This document shows, in pieces, positions 32,918-42,800 of a stretch of 64,000 nt of DNA. The notes under the pieces are model-generated. The model saw only the letters and a program-made list of their open reading frames with translations. It was not told the origin of the DNA and searched no databases. A program made the position numbers and the translations under genes. The stretch is taken from assembly GCA_964613665.1 (NCBI GenBank), contig CAZTIG010000001.1:176110-240109 (forward strand), given 5' to 3'. Within the stretch, counting starts at the first letter, position 1. Every line of letters starts with the position of its first letter. This DNA comes from CAZQFV01 sp964613665. Its GTDB lineage: Bacteria > Chloroflexota > Chloroflexia > DTKN01.

Positions 32918-32957
32918 CAACGTGAAAACGTGAGAACGTGACAGCGTGAGAACGTAC
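32918..32957. repeat. Octanucleotide tandem array E (5 units)
   Basis: Five 8-bp units of consensus NAACGTGA (CAACGTGA, AAACGTGA, GAACGTGA, CAGCGTGA, GAACGTAC), between malQ and metK. Confidence 0.8.
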
Positions 32958-32974
32958 GGAGAACCTCCGCGGTG

Positions 32975-34510
32975 CTAGGCCTCCTCGGTGCAGGCGGGCG
33001 GCGGTGGCAGTCGGCCGTAGATGGCGGTGAGTTCGCGCAGGCGGGCAGCGATCTCGCCGCTGAGCTGGCCGGGCAGCATGCGCCAGCACCAGTTGGGCGG
33101 GCCGACGGTGCTGGGCCGGTTCATGCGGGCCTCGCTGCCTAGGCTGAGCAGGTCCTGGGCGGTCGTCATCGCGGTCCTGGCGACCGAGGCCCAGCCCAGG
33201 CGGATCAGGTCCCAGGCGATGTCGCTCCCGTCGCGGCCCAGGTAGCGGCGAGCATAGTCACGCTCGCCCTCTGTGGAACTGCCGGTGTACCAACCGACGG
33301 CGGTGTCGTTGTCGTGGGTGCCGGTGTAGGCCACGCAGTTCGGGGAAAAGTTGTGCGGCAGGAAAGGATCGTCGGCGTCGCTGCCAAAGCCAAACTGCAG
33401 CACCTTCATCCCGGGGTAGCCGAACTCGGCCAGGAGGGTGTCCAGGCCGGCGCGGGAGTCCTCATCGTAGTCTCCCAGGTCCTCGGCAATGATGGGCACG
33501 GGGCCCAGGGCGGCGTTGACTGCGCGGAAGAGGTCGGCGCCAGGCCCATAGACCCATTGCCCATCGACGGCGTTCTCGGCGCCGGCCGGCACCTCCCAGT
33601 AGTTGTAGAAACCGCGGAAGTGGTCGATCCGCACCACGTCGCAGAGGCGCATGGCCATGGCGAAGCGGGCGATCCACCAGGCGTACCCCGTGCGGGCCAT
33701 GGCGTCCCAGCGATAGAGCGGATGGCCCCACAACTGGCCCAGGGGGCTGAAGTAGTCGGGCGGCACGCCGGAGACGACGGTGGGGCGCAAGTCCTGGTCG
33801 AGGTGGAAGAGCTCGGGGCCGGCCCAGACGTCGGCGCTGTCGAGGGAGACAAAGATGGGGATGTCGCCGATGATGAGCACGCCGTGCTCGTTGGCGTACC
33901 GCTTGAGGGCCAGCCACTGCTCGAAGAACTGCCACTGGCGGTACTTCTGGCCGGCGACCTGCTGGGCCAGGGCCTGTCGCCAGCTCGCGAGGGCCTCCGG
34001 CCGGCGCTGGGCCAGGTCGGCCGGCCACTCGTTCCACGACGAGACCAGGCGCTCCTTCAGGGCGGCGAAGAGGCAATAGTCGTCCAGCCATGCGGCCTCG
34101 GTGGCGCAGAAGCGGGCGAAGGCGGCGCGCTGCGCTTCGGGCGCGTTGGACTGGAAGCGGGCAAAGGCGCGCTCCAGGAGGCCGTTCTTGTAGTGCTCGA
34201 CCGGCTCGTAGGCAACGCGGCCGGCGGGGAAGGCGGGGACGTCGGCGAGGTCGGCTTCGTCGAGGTGGCCGGCCTGGACCAGGCGCTCGGGGCTGATGAG
34301 GAGGGGGTTGCCGGCAAAGGCCGACAGGCCGGCGTAGGGCGAGTTGCCGTAGCCCGTGGGGCTGGGGGGGAGCACCTGCCAGTAGGTCTGGCCGGCCGCG
34401 GCCAGGAAGTCGATCAGGTCGCAGGCGGCCGGCCCCAGGTCGCCGATGCCGAAGCGGCCGGGAAGCGATGTGGGGTGCAGCAGGACCCCGCTGCGGCGCG
34501 GGAAGGGCAT
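32975..34510 (-). CDS. malQ: 4-alpha-glucanotransferase (amylomaltase)
   Basis: A 511-residue GH77 enzyme starting MPFPRRSGVLLHPTSLPGRF with AAGGAGG 5-6 nt upstream. It transfers alpha-1,4-glucan segments in glycogen and maltodextrin metabolism. Family signatures are GIGDLGPAACDLIDFL, YGNSPYAGLSAFAGNP, the nucleophile region VVRIDHFRGFYNYWEVP, the acid/base IIAEDLGDYD, and YTGTHDNDTAVGW. Length matches bacterial MalQ. No other glycogen gene is adjacent. Confidence 0.96.
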   Translation of the reverse strand: MPFPRRSGVLLHPTSLPGRFGIGDLGPAACDLIDFLAAAGQTYWQVLPPSPTGYGNSPYAGLSAFAGNPLLISPERLVQAGHLDEADLADVPAFPAGRVAYEPVEHYKNGLLERAFARFQSNAPEAQRAAFARFCATEAAWLDDYCLFAALKERLVSSWNEWPADLAQRRPEALASWRQALAQQVAGQKYRQWQFFEQWLALKRYANEHGVLIIGDIPIFVSLDSADVWAGPELFHLDQDLRPTVVSGVPPDYFSPLGQLWGHPLYRWDAMARTGYAWWIARFAMAMRLCDVVRIDHFRGFYNYWEVPAGAENAVDGQWVYGPGADLFRAVNAALGPVPIIAEDLGDYDEDSRAGLDTLLAEFGYPGMKVLQFGFGSDADDPFLPHNFSPNCVAYTGTHDNDTAVGWYTGSSTEGERDYARRYLGRDGSDIAWDLIRLGWASVARTAMTTAQDLLSLGSEARMNRPSTVGPPNWCWRMLPGQLSGEIAARLRELTAIYGRLPPPPACTEEA

Positions 34511-34549
34511 GGTCTGCCTCCTTGGCGCGATCAGGGCACAACGCCGGAT

Positions 34550-34578
34550 ATTATAGCAGAAGATGGCGTTTTGTGCAC
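34550..34578 (-). promoter_or_regulatory. Extended -10 promoter of malQ
   Basis: Minus strand TGC-TATAAT (TATAAT at 34555-34550), about 40 nt before the start codon. The -35 region is poor, so the extended TG-n element probably carries recognition. Confidence 0.65.
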
Positions 34579-34677
34579 GTCGGGGAAGGGGTGGACGTGC
34601 GCACCTTCGAGTGGGACGCGGCCGGCCGGATGGTCCAGGCCCCCGTCTTCACCCTGACGACGCACTTCATGCCCGAA

Positions 34678-34711
34678 GGGGCAGCCCGGCGACAGGCCGC
34701 CGGGCTGCCCC
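34678..34711. terminator. Bidirectional terminator-like hairpin
   Basis: A perfect 14-bp stem (GGGGCAGCCCGGCG / CGCCGGGCTGCCCC) with a 6-nt loop, 7 bp past the stop of the NHL lipoprotein gene. There is no real T-tract on the minus strand (CCCCTTCGG), but the stability and position argue for a transcript end. Confidence 0.6.
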
Positions 34712-34718
34712 CTGGATC

Positions 34719-36725
34719 CTAGGGAAAGACGAACTTGGTGACGTAGCTGTACTCCGCGCTCCAGTCGCAGACGTAGACGTTGCCCTCGTCGTCCACGACG
34801 ATGGCGTCGGGGAAGTTGAACTGGCCGATGGGGCGCGGGCCCTCGTCGTCCGTGTTCTCGCCCCAGGTGCCCAGCAGGTTGCCGTCGGGGTCGAGCTTGA
34901 GGATGCCCACGTTCCAGGTGCCGACGTAGATGTTACCGTCGCCGTCCAGCGCCAGGCTGCTCGGCGTGGCCATGGAGAGCGCTTCCTCGCCCAGCTCGGC
35001 GAGCAGCTCGCCCTCCGGGCTATAGACCAGGATCGCGTCGCCCATGAAGCCGGCCGCGTAGACATTGCCGTCCGGGCCGCAGGCCAGGCCCTTGATGACG
35101 TACGTGCCCACATCGGCCGTGACGTCCCACTGCCGCAGGTAGGTGCCTTGGCTGTCAAAGACCTGCACCCGCTCATAGTCCTTGCCGTTGGCGTCCTCGT
35201 TGCTGTCGACCACATAGACCAGCCCGTCTGGGCAGACGGCGATATAGTCGGGGCTGTACTCGCCGAACTGCCCGTCGCCGGTGCCCTTGGTGCCCCAGGC
35301 TCGCAGGAACTCCCCCGCCGGGCTGTAGACGATCACGGCGTTCTCGTCGCTGCCCCAGTCGGCGATGTAGAGGTTGCCGTCGGGGCCCACGTCCAGGTCG
35401 GCGGTGACGAACAGGTGGCTATAGTCCTCCACCGTCTCGAGCAGCCGGCCGTCGGGCGAGATGACATGGTAGCGTGCCAGCGAGTCGGCCAGGTAGATGT
35501 TGCCATCTGGACCGATGGCCAGGCCGGCCCCGGCGTAGAAGAGGTCGCCCGGGTCGGAGTCGAGCCGCCAGACGAACCCGGCCGGGGCCTCGCCCGGCGT
35601 GGGCCCAGCGGTCGGCGCGGGCACCTGGCCCGCCTGCCCCAACCCCACCAGCTCCACGGCGTCGATCTCGTTCCAGCCCAGCCCCAGCACCGACTCGTCG
35701 AGGGTGATCTTGATGGCCTTGACCTGGTAGTCCTCGCCGTCGATGACGATCTGCATGACATAGGGGCACTCGGTCACGGCCGGCTCGCCCGTGTAGATCT
35801 CGTGGTACTTGCCCGCCGTGTCTTTCAGCTCCACCTTGACCACCTGGTTGGGGTTGTAGGTCTGGTGGATGTTGATCAGGGTGGGGATGACCGCCACGTC
35901 GTAGGTCACCTCGAGCCAGTCCACGCCGCTCCCGCTCTCGGAGGCCCAGGCCGAGTCGTCGTCCTCGCACCCGCTGACGTCCGGGGCGCCGGTGGCCCGG
36001 GCGGCCGACCAATCGTCCGGCGTGTACTCGGTGCTGGCCGTGGCCCCCGTGGCCCACTGCCGGATCTCGGTCAGCGCGCCGCCGGGGGTCGGCTGGGGCG
36101 CCGTGCTGGGCTGAGGGGCCGTGGTCGGCTGGGGTGCCGTGGTTGGCTGGGGCGCCGTGGTCGGCTGAGGCGCCGTCGTCGCGGCCGCCTGCACCACGGG
36201 CAGCTCGATCTGGTTGACCTCGCCCTCGACGTTGACCATCTTGGAGGGGTCGTCGCGGTTGGCGGCGGAGAACTCGAAGGTCCCGCTCATCTTTTTGTTC
36301 TGGAGCGCGGTGATGTTCAGGGTACCGGCTGTGGCGTAAAAGACGCCCGCCGTCCAGGTGGAGACAGAGGCGCTGATCCGGCCCGGCTCCACGATCTCCT
36401 TGAAGGGGACGATCGTGTGCTTGCCGGCCTTGATGTCCAGTGGGAAGTAGAGGGTCACGTCAAAGCTGACAGCCTTGTCGGTCATGATGATGACGTGTTC
36501 GTAGACGTTGGAGTTGTTGGTGACCACGTTGTGGTCGGCGCTGGCCTGGTAGGTGCCGCTGATCTCCAGGTGGTAGCTGCCGGCGGCCAGGCCGCTGGAG
36601 GGCGTATTGCCGGCCGGCTGGGTGCCCCCGGGGACGGCCGTGGTCTGCTGGGGCCCGCATGCGGCGACGGCCACGATCAGGATGAGCAGGGTGCCGACGA
36701 GCAGGTGAAGCGGTTTGCGTGACAC
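34719..36725 (-). CDS. Lipoprotein with Thr-Ala-Pro-Gln-Pro repeats, discoidin-like domain and NHL propeller
   Basis: A 668-residue protein read from a GTG at 36723-36725, with AAGGAGG 5-6 nt upstream. A lipobox (IVAVAACG) gives Cys near residue 23. The first ~150 residues are a beta-rich domain without a clear family. A linker repeats TTAPQP about five times near 190-215. Residues about 225-380 look like a discoidin/F5-8C carbohydrate-binding sandwich (DWLEVTYDV and a Gly-Trp-Asn-Glu-Ile-Asp pattern). The last ~270 residues are NHL repeats (GPDGNIYLADS, GPDGNLYIADWGS, GDGNIYVGTWN), forming a propeller. It is probably a surface binding or sensing protein. It lies 53 bp after another propeller lipoprotein gene and probably shares its transcript. 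Confidence 0.85.
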   Translation of the reverse strand: MSRKPLHLLVGTLLILIVAVAACGPQQTTAVPGGTQPAGNTPSSGLAAGSYHLEISGTYQASADHNVVTNNSNVYEHVIIMTDKAVSFDVTLYFPLDIKAGKHTIVPFKEIVEPGRISASVSTWTAGVFYATAGTLNITALQNKKMSGTFEFSAANRDDPSKMVNVEGEVNQIELPVVQAAATTAPQPTTAPQPTTAPQPTTAPQPSTAPQPTPGGALTEIRQWATGATASTEYTPDDWSAARATGAPDVSGCEDDDSAWASESGSGVDWLEVTYDVAVIPTLINIHQTYNPNQVVKVELKDTAGKYHEIYTGEPAVTECPYVMQIVIDGEDYQVKAIKITLDESVLGLGWNEIDAVELVGLGQAGQVPAPTAGPTPGEAPAGFVWRLDSDPGDLFYAGAGLAIGPDGNIYLADSLARYHVISPDGRLLETVEDYSHLFVTADLDVGPDGNLYIADWGSDENAVIVYSPAGEFLRAWGTKGTGDGQFGEYSPDYIAVCPDGLVYVVDSNEDANGKDYERVQVFDSQGTYLRQWDVTADVGTYVIKGLACGPDGNVYAAGFMGDAILVYSPEGELLAELGEEALSMATPSSLALDGDGNIYVGTWNVGILKLDPDGNLLGTWGENTDDEGPRPIGQFNFPDAIVVDDEGNVYVCDWSAEYSYVTKFVFP

Positions 36726-36778
36726 GGATTCCTCCTTGTACCAATCTTGGGGTCCACTGTTCCTGCTGCTGCAGTTCC

Positions 36779-39235
36779 CTAGCGGCCGTAGCGCGCGATG
36801 CCTCCGGTGTATCCGCCGGCCCACAGCGCGCCGCCGCGGTCGATCAGGATCGAGCTGCCGACAAGGTAGTTGCTGGGGGGGCCCTCCAACGCCGAGACGT
36901 GCATCCAGTCCCCGGCCTCGCCCTGGAAAACCAGGTGGTAAAGCCCCTCGCCGGCCGTGGCCACCCAGGTGTCGAACCCCGGTGGGACGGCGATGGCGGT
37001 GATCGGGGCACCGCTGGTGGTGGTCAGCAGCTCGTACAGGCCGCCGTTTGGGTCCCGCTGCACCAGCGTCGGGCCGGCCGCAATCAGCAGGGCCCCGGAG
37101 GGGTCGAGCGCCAGGGCCTGTACGGGGCCTTCCGGCAGCCCGCCCACGATGTCGATCGCCCCGGCCTTCACCCGGGCCAGACCGTCGACAGTGCCGACCC
37201 ACATGGCATCCCCGTCCGGCAGAAGGGCCAGCACCTGGCTGGCGGGCAGGCCGCCCTCCTCGGTGAGGGTGCTCATCTCCTGCCCGTCCCAGATGCGCGC
37301 GCCGTCGTCGCCACCCAGCCAGAGCCGGCCCCGGTTGTCCTTGGCGATGGCGTAGGCGTAGTAGCTGGCCATCTCCGGCAGCTCGTCGGCCAGGTGCAGC
37401 CAGGTCTGCCCGTCGCTGTAGCTCACCCCGGCGCCGTGCGCGATCCACACCCCACCGTCCGGATCGGCGTAGAGGGTGGAGATCGAGGGATCGGGCAGGT
37501 CGCCGTATATGTTCTCCCAGGTCCCGGCGGGGCGCGTCGGGGCGAAGCGGTAGATGCCGCCGTAGGCAGTGCCGGCCCAGATCGTCCCGGCGGCGTCCTG
37601 CACCAGGGCGGTGATCTCGTTGTCGTAAAGGGGCTCGTCCTCCAGCATGTACGTCTGCCACTGGCTGTCGCGCAGGACGCTGGAGCCGGCCGTGTAGGTG
37701 CCATAGGCCAGCCAGCCGTCGGCATCGACAAAGGCACGCGAGGTGGCCCATCTGAGGGCCATCCCCTCCTCCTCCCGGTACAGGGCCACCACCGTCTCGC
37801 TCTGCGGGTCGAACTGGGCGACCTGGTACGACGAGACAACCCAGATCGAACCGTCGGGGGCCACGGCGACGCCGGAGACCTCGCCGTCGGTCAGGTCGGG
37901 GATATCCTCAGCGCTGTAGAGCGTCCAGGTGCCGTCGCCGGCACGGTGGATCAGGCCGCTCTCCGCTGCCAGCCAGAGGTCGCCGGCCGCGTCCACGGCC
38001 ATCTGCGAGACGTAGGGGTCGGGGATGGCGCTGCTGCTGTCGTAGAGCGTCACGCCCTGTTCGTCGATCAGGGCGACGCCGTCGGCGTAGCTGGCCGCCC
38101 AGATCTGCTCGCCGCCCGCCGATGCGGCCAGGGAAGAGACCCCGGGCGGCAGCCCGGCATCCTCCCCGATGTAGCGCCAGGTGACGTCGCGGGGATCATA
38201 GATGTCCACGCCGCCATCGCTGTAGCCCACAACCAGCAGGCCGGCCTGCGGCGCGCAGGCCAGCGACTCGACATAGGAGCTGTACCACTCGCCAAAGGCG
38301 CCGCCCAGGTAGACCCAGGACTGCCCGGCGGGGTCGTAGCGGGCCAGCCCGCCGCCCCAGGTGCCCACCACCAGGGTCGGCTCCGGCATGGGACAGACCA
38401 CCAGGGCGCGGGCGTCGTTCGAGGGCAGGCCATTGGCGGTGGTATGCTTGACCGGCGCGAGGCCTCCGCCCAGCGCGTACTGCACCACCCCGCCGCTGCT
38501 GGCCGTCCACAGGTAGCCCTCGTAGAGGGCCACGTCGCTCACGTCGTTGCCGTTGGTGAACGACTCCCAGCGCAGCAGGTCGATTGAGGTCAGCAGGTCG
38601 TCGAACGCGCCGGCAAGCTCGTCCCAGCGCGCCGCCGGAGCCAGGGCCACGGCCACGAGCGCGCGCTGCGGGCCAGGCTTGAGCGCGGCCAGGCGCAGGC
38701 GCACGGCGCTTCCCGAGACCGTGCCGCTGCCGTCGGCGACCAGGGCGGTCGACCCGTCGACCACGGCCGTGTCCCGTTCGCCGAGCTCCATCTGCTCGAC
38801 GTCGAGCTGCCAGGGCGCGCACGACACGACGCGCTCCCACAGCTCCGCCAGGTCTGCCGGGACGCTCTCGGCGCAATAGATGGGGCTGGCGTCCAGCACG
38901 ATGAGCGGGCCGAGGGCCGGGTCGGCGCCAGGCGCGCGCAGGGTGATCCTGTACCAGTCGTAGGCGGCCGAGTACCCGGGGACGGGCTGGTAGACCAGTC
39001 CGCCGGCGCCAAAGAGCTCCTCGCCGGCAGGCAGGGGCACGGTCGGCACGGGGGCCGCCGTGGGCGGTACCGCGGTGGGAACCGGCGCCTGGGTGGGCGG
39101 CGCAGGGGTTGTCGTGGGCGGGCGCGTGGCCGGCACGGCCGTGGGCGGAGGCGGCGCCGTCGTGGCCGCCGGGCCACACGCTCCCAGCATGAGCAAGAGG
39201 CACAGGGTGCCGACGATGGCACGCTTGACTTCCAT
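36779..39235 (-). CDS. Two-component-regulator-type beta-propeller lipoprotein
   Basis: An 818-residue protein starting MEVKRAIVGTLCLLLMLGAC, a lipoprotein signal with Cys20. A Thr/Pro/Ala-rich linker covers about 22-70. The body has many short propeller blades: GNDVSDVALYEGYLWTAS, NGLPSNDARALVV, LPASQVLALLPDGDAMWVG. These resemble the reg_prop repeats of hybrid sensor kinases, but no kinase follows. An outer-surface ligand-binding or scaffold role is likely. Strong promoter at 39267-39295. With the NHL lipoprotein gene downstream it forms a two-gene operon. Confidence 0.82.
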   Translation of the reverse strand: MEVKRAIVGTLCLLLMLGACGPAATTAPPPPTAVPATRPPTTTPAPPTQAPVPTAVPPTAAPVPTVPLPAGEELFGAGGLVYQPVPGYSAAYDWYRITLRAPGADPALGPLIVLDASPIYCAESVPADLAELWERVVSCAPWQLDVEQMELGERDTAVVDGSTALVADGSGTVSGSAVRLRLAALKPGPQRALVAVALAPAARWDELAGAFDDLLTSIDLLRWESFTNGNDVSDVALYEGYLWTASSGGVVQYALGGGLAPVKHTTANGLPSNDARALVVCPMPEPTLVVGTWGGGLARYDPAGQSWVYLGGAFGEWYSSYVESLACAPQAGLLVVGYSDGGVDIYDPRDVTWRYIGEDAGLPPGVSSLAASAGGEQIWAASYADGVALIDEQGVTLYDSSSAIPDPYVSQMAVDAAGDLWLAAESGLIHRAGDGTWTLYSAEDIPDLTDGEVSGVAVAPDGSIWVVSSYQVAQFDPQSETVVALYREEEGMALRWATSRAFVDADGWLAYGTYTAGSSVLRDSQWQTYMLEDEPLYDNEITALVQDAAGTIWAGTAYGGIYRFAPTRPAGTWENIYGDLPDPSISTLYADPDGGVWIAHGAGVSYSDGQTWLHLADELPEMASYYAYAIAKDNRGRLWLGGDDGARIWDGQEMSTLTEEGGLPASQVLALLPDGDAMWVGTVDGLARVKAGAIDIVGGLPEGPVQALALDPSGALLIAAGPTLVQRDPNGGLYELLTTTSGAPITAIAVPPGFDTWVATAGEGLYHLVFQGEAGDWMHVSALEGPPSNYLVGSSILIDRGGALWAGGYTGGIARYGR

Positions 39236-39266
39236 AGACCTCCTCCAGGCTGCTCTGTCGCGCGAG

Positions 39267-39295
39267 ATTATAGGGCACAGTACCGCGGGCGTCAA
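39267..39295 (-). promoter_or_regulatory. Promoter of the two propeller lipoprotein genes
   Basis: Minus strand TTGACG (39295-39290), 17-nt spacer, TATAAT (39272-39267), about 32 nt before the ATG. The region 39301-39452 upstream shows nothing further. Confidence 0.85.
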
Positions 39296-39452
39296 GCGCA
39301 CGCCCGGTGCCGGATTCGCCGAAGCGGCCAACTGCCCGGCGCTGCCACCCGCGCGTGACGAGGGGCATGCAGATGTCGTGGACCGCGCCGTGGTTTCGCG
39401 AACGTGGCTTCCTCCTCTCCTCCTGCCCGCGCAGGGCCTTTCCAGCCGCTCT

Positions 39453-39692
39453 CTACTGCTCTTCCGGAGACTGCGCGGACCCGGCCGCGTCGCCCGTTCT
39501 CTCTGCCGGCGAGCCGCTCCGGGTCTGTCCCTCCAGGAAGACGAACAGATCGTGCAGGCAGGGGAATCCTCGCCGCTGGCCCGTGCCCGGGTTCTCCAGC
39601 GACGCACGCCAGATATGCTCGCCCTCGCTGTGGGTCTGCCACAGCCGCAGCAGGTAGGACAGGTACCGTCGTGACTCCTGGCCCATCAGCAT
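39453..39692 (-). CDS. Small Trp-Arg-motif protein of unknown function, divergent from the second SARP regulator
   Basis: A 79-residue protein starting MLMGQESRRYLSYLLRLWQT, with GAGGAGG 3-5 nt upstream (a second ATG at codon 3 is also possible). The core YLLRLW, IWRAS, GQRRGF, DLFVFLE aligns with the 95-residue protein at 23346-23633, with one single-residue gap. The acidic, Ser-rich tail differs from the basic tail of the other. It is transcribed divergently from the SARP gene (157 bp between starts), and the shared intergenic region holds a spaced direct repeat. The frame stays open far upstream, but only as a shadow of the SARP gene. Function unknown. Confidence 0.78.
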   Translation of the reverse strand: MLMGQESRRYLSYLLRLWQTHSEGEHIWRASLENPGTGQRRGFPCLHDLFVFLEGQTRSGSPAERTGDAAGSAQSPEEQ

Positions 39693-39734
39693 ATCCTCCT
39701 CGCCGTCGGCTGTGGTCCGCTGCCGGCTGCGGGC

Positions 39735-39768
39735 ATCGTAGCACGCTGCCGTCAAAGAAGCGTCAAAG
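39735..39768. promoter_or_regulatory. Direct-repeat operator and activator-type promoter between the small-protein and SARP genes
   Basis: Two identical 8-mers CGTCAAAG lie at 39750-39757 and 39761-39768, an 11-bp period. SARP regulators of the ActII-ORF4/DnrI type bind heptamer direct repeats with 11-bp period, the near copy about 8 bp from a -10 box. Reading on the minus strand toward the small-protein gene, the near copy ends 9 bp before TACGAT (39740-39735). Neither copy is 16-18 nt from that -10 box, so as -35 elements they would be misplaced (9 or 20 nt). An activator site is therefore the simpler reading; it is inference. Confidence 0.5.
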
Positions 39769-39772
39769 TTGT

Positions 39773-39801
39773 TTGGCCGTTTCGGCCGGCTATGGTATAA
39801 T
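39773..39801 (+). promoter_or_regulatory. Promoter of the second SARP regulator gene
   Basis: TTGGCC (39773-39778), 17-nt spacer, TATAAT (39796-39801). Transcription would start near 39808, which excludes the in-frame start at 39804 and supports the ATG at 39849. The short inverted repeat GGCCGTTTCGGCC spans the -35 side. Confidence 0.7.
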
Positions 39802-39848
39802 CCGTGACGAACCGGCAACGTGGCCGGCCGTATGCCGCGGAGAAGTCC

Positions 39849-42800
39849 ATGCCGCGCCTGTCCCTGCACCTGCTCGGTCCCGCCCGCGTGACCCTCGACG
39901 ATCGGCCTGTTAGTGACTTTGCCACTGACAAGGCCCGCGCGCTCCTGTTCTACCTGGCCGTGGAGGCCGGCTCGGCGCACCGCCGCGAGGCCCTCACCGG
40001 GCTGCTCTGGCCCGATCAGCCGGAGGAACGCGCCCGCCAGAGCCTGCGCCAGGCCCTCCTGAACGTGCGTCAGGCGTTGGGCGGCGACGAGGCAAGCGAT
40101 GCCCTCCTGCTGGCCACGCGCGACGCCATGGGGCTCCGCCCCGGGGCCGACGTCTGGCTGGATGTGGCCGTTTTCTCCGAGGAGATGGCCGCCTGCGAGC
40201 GCCACCGGCACCGCCGCCTGGCTTCCTGCCGGCCCTGCCTGGAGCGCCTGCGCCGCGCCGTCGCGCTGTACCGCGGCGACTTCCTGGCGCAGTTCCACCT
40301 CGCCGACAGCGATATCTTCGAGGAATGGGCCGTGCTCCGGCGGGAGTGGCTGCACCGGCGCGCCGTGGAGGCCCTCTCCTACCTGGCCGACTATCACGAG
40401 CGCCGCGGGGAGTGGGGGGCCGCGCGCGAATACGCGACGCGCCAGGTGCAGCTGGAACCGTGGCGGGAGGAGGCCCACCGGCAGCTCATGCGCCTGCTGG
40501 CGCTGGAGGGGCAGCGCAGCGCCGCGTTGGCCCAGTACGAGGCCTGCCGGCGGGCTCTGCACAACGAGCTCGGGGTTGAGCCGGCTGCCGAGACCAGTGC
40601 CCTCTTCGCGCGGATCCGTGCAGGGGACAGGCCCGGCACGGTCGTGCCCCCGGTCAGCCTGCCGGTCGCGCCCACCTCGTTCGTGGGCCGGGCGGCCGAG
40701 CTGGCCGAGCTGGGCGACCTGCTGGTCGACCCGGACTGCCGGCTCGTGACGCTGGTGGGTCCCGGCGGCATCGGCAAGACGCGCCTGGCGCTGCAGGTGG
40801 CCGCGGACCAACTGGGCGCCTTTGCCCACGGCGTCTATTTCGTCCCCTTGGCCGCCGTCGACAGCGCCGAGCAGCTCGTCGCCGCGCTGGCCGACGCCGT
40901 GCAACTGGCCCTGCGCGATCAGGACGATCCGCGGCAGCAGTTGCTGCGCTACCTGGGCGGGAAGGAGATGCTGCTCGTCCTGGACAGCGTCGAGCACATT
41001 CCTGCGGCAGCGGCCATGCTGGCCGAGATCCTGCGCCGCGCTCCCGGCGTCGTGCTCATAGTGACCTCGCGTGAGCGGCTGGACCTGCAGGAGGAGTGGG
41101 TCTTTGATCTCCAGGGGCTCGACTGCCCCGCGGAGGGCAGCCGGGAGCTGGAGGGGTACAGCGCCGCGGAGCTGTTCGTGCAGCGGGCGCGCCGCGTGCA
41201 GCGGACCTTTGCCCCCTCGCCGGACGAGGCGGCGCTCGTCGCGCAGATCTGCCGGCTGCTCGAGGGGAACCCCCTGGGTCTGGAGCTGGCTGCCTCGGCC
41301 GTGGCGTCGCGCAGTTGCCGGGAGATCGCGTCCGAGGTGGCCCGCGGTCTCGACGTGCTGGCCACCATGCTGTCCAATGTGCCGGAGCGGCATCGCAGCG
41401 TGCGGGCATCCATCGACTACTCCTGGGGACTGCTCCGGGAGGCGGAGCGGACCGCCTTCCGCCGGCTGGCCGTCTTCCGGGGCCGGTTCTCCCGCGAGGC
41501 TGTCCTCCAGGTGACCGAGGCCACGCCCGCGGTGCTGAGCGTGCTCGTGCGCAAGTCGCTGCTGCGGCACGACCCAGCAGGAGGTTTCGATCTCCACGTG
41601 CTGCTGCGCCAGTACGCAGGCGAGAGACTCGCCGCGCTGCCCGAGGAGGAAAAGGCGACCCGGCTGCGACACACCCGGCACTACGCCGACCTGATGGAGC
41701 GCGCCTCGGAGCGCCTGCGCGGGGCCGACTGGAAGGGGGCCCTGGCTTCCATATCGGCCGAGATCGAAGAAGCGCGCCAGGCCTGGCAGGTGTCGCTGCA
41801 GCGGGGCTGGGACCGGGAGGCGGAGCAGATCCTGCCGGCGTTGTACCTCTTCTACCGGGTCTGTGGCCGCTGCCAGGAAGGAGCGGACCTACTGGGGCTG
41901 GCCGTGGAGCGCTGGAGCGGCTTGCCCGCGCAGGCCGGTGCCCTGGCGCGCGTCCTTTCACGGCAGGGAACGCTGCGGTACTATCAGCGGCTCCTGCCGC
42001 AGGCGCGCCGGGCGCTGGAGCGCAGTCTGGCGATCCTCGATCCGGCGGGGCCGCCGGGCGAGCTTATCTTCGCTCTGGTTAACCTAGCCCAGGTGGCCCG
42101 CGGAGAGGGTCGCTACGAGGAGGCCTGCCGGCTCGCCGAACGCGGCCTGGAGCTTTCGCGGCAGGCCGGCGATGCCTGGGGCATCGGTTCGGCCCTGCTG
42201 CTGCTCTCCATGGTTCGCCATCACGCCGGGGTCGTCGAGCAGAGCGAGGCCTTTCTGGTGGAGGGCCTGTCCGTTGCCCGCAGCAGCGGCGACCCCTTCC
42301 TCCTGATGGGCACGCTCAATGCCCTGGGCGACCTGGCCTGTCACCGGGGGGAGTACGCCCGCGGGGAGGCGCTCTTTGCCGAATGCCTGGCCCTGAGCCG
42401 CGAGATGGGCCACCTGTACAACGTGGCCCTGCACTGCAACAACCTGGGCACGGCGCTCCACTCCGTGGGCAGGTACGACGAGGCCCGCGCGGCCTATCTG
42501 GAGAGCCTGCAGATCTGCCGACAGGTCAATGATCCCTCCGGCCAGGCGGTTGCCCTGAGCAACCTGGGCGAGGTGGCCTCCGCCCTCGGGCAGCACGAGC
42601 GCGCCCGCCGGTACTACGAGGAGGGACTGGCCATCGCCCGGGACAACCAGGATGTATGGTCCACCATGGCTTGCCTGAACAACCTGGGCGAGGCTGCCGG
42701 TGCGCTGGGCGATTGGCCCACGGCGCGGCGCGCCCTGGCCGAGGCAGTCTGGATGGCGCGCGAGGCCCAGGAGATGACGGTGCTGATGAAGGCCCTGGTC

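Noticed and set aside
32885..32974. Possible SAM riboswitch upstream of metK.
   Set aside because: The leader is only 90 bp and is filled by an 8-bp tandem array; no SAM aptamer helices or kink-turn are visible.
34573..34722. Protein-like plus-strand frame (VHVGEGVDVRTFEWDAAGRM and onward) ending at 34722.
   Set aside because: No start codon with a ribosome-binding site, it overlaps the malQ promoter region, and its end is inside the 14-bp terminator hairpin. Possibly a remnant tail, but not supportable.
39693..41681. A long minus-strand extension (up to 742 codons) of the small protein gene at 39453.
   Set aside because: It is antisense to the second SARP gene, low in hydrophobic patterning, and the real start has a strong ribosome-binding site at 39692.
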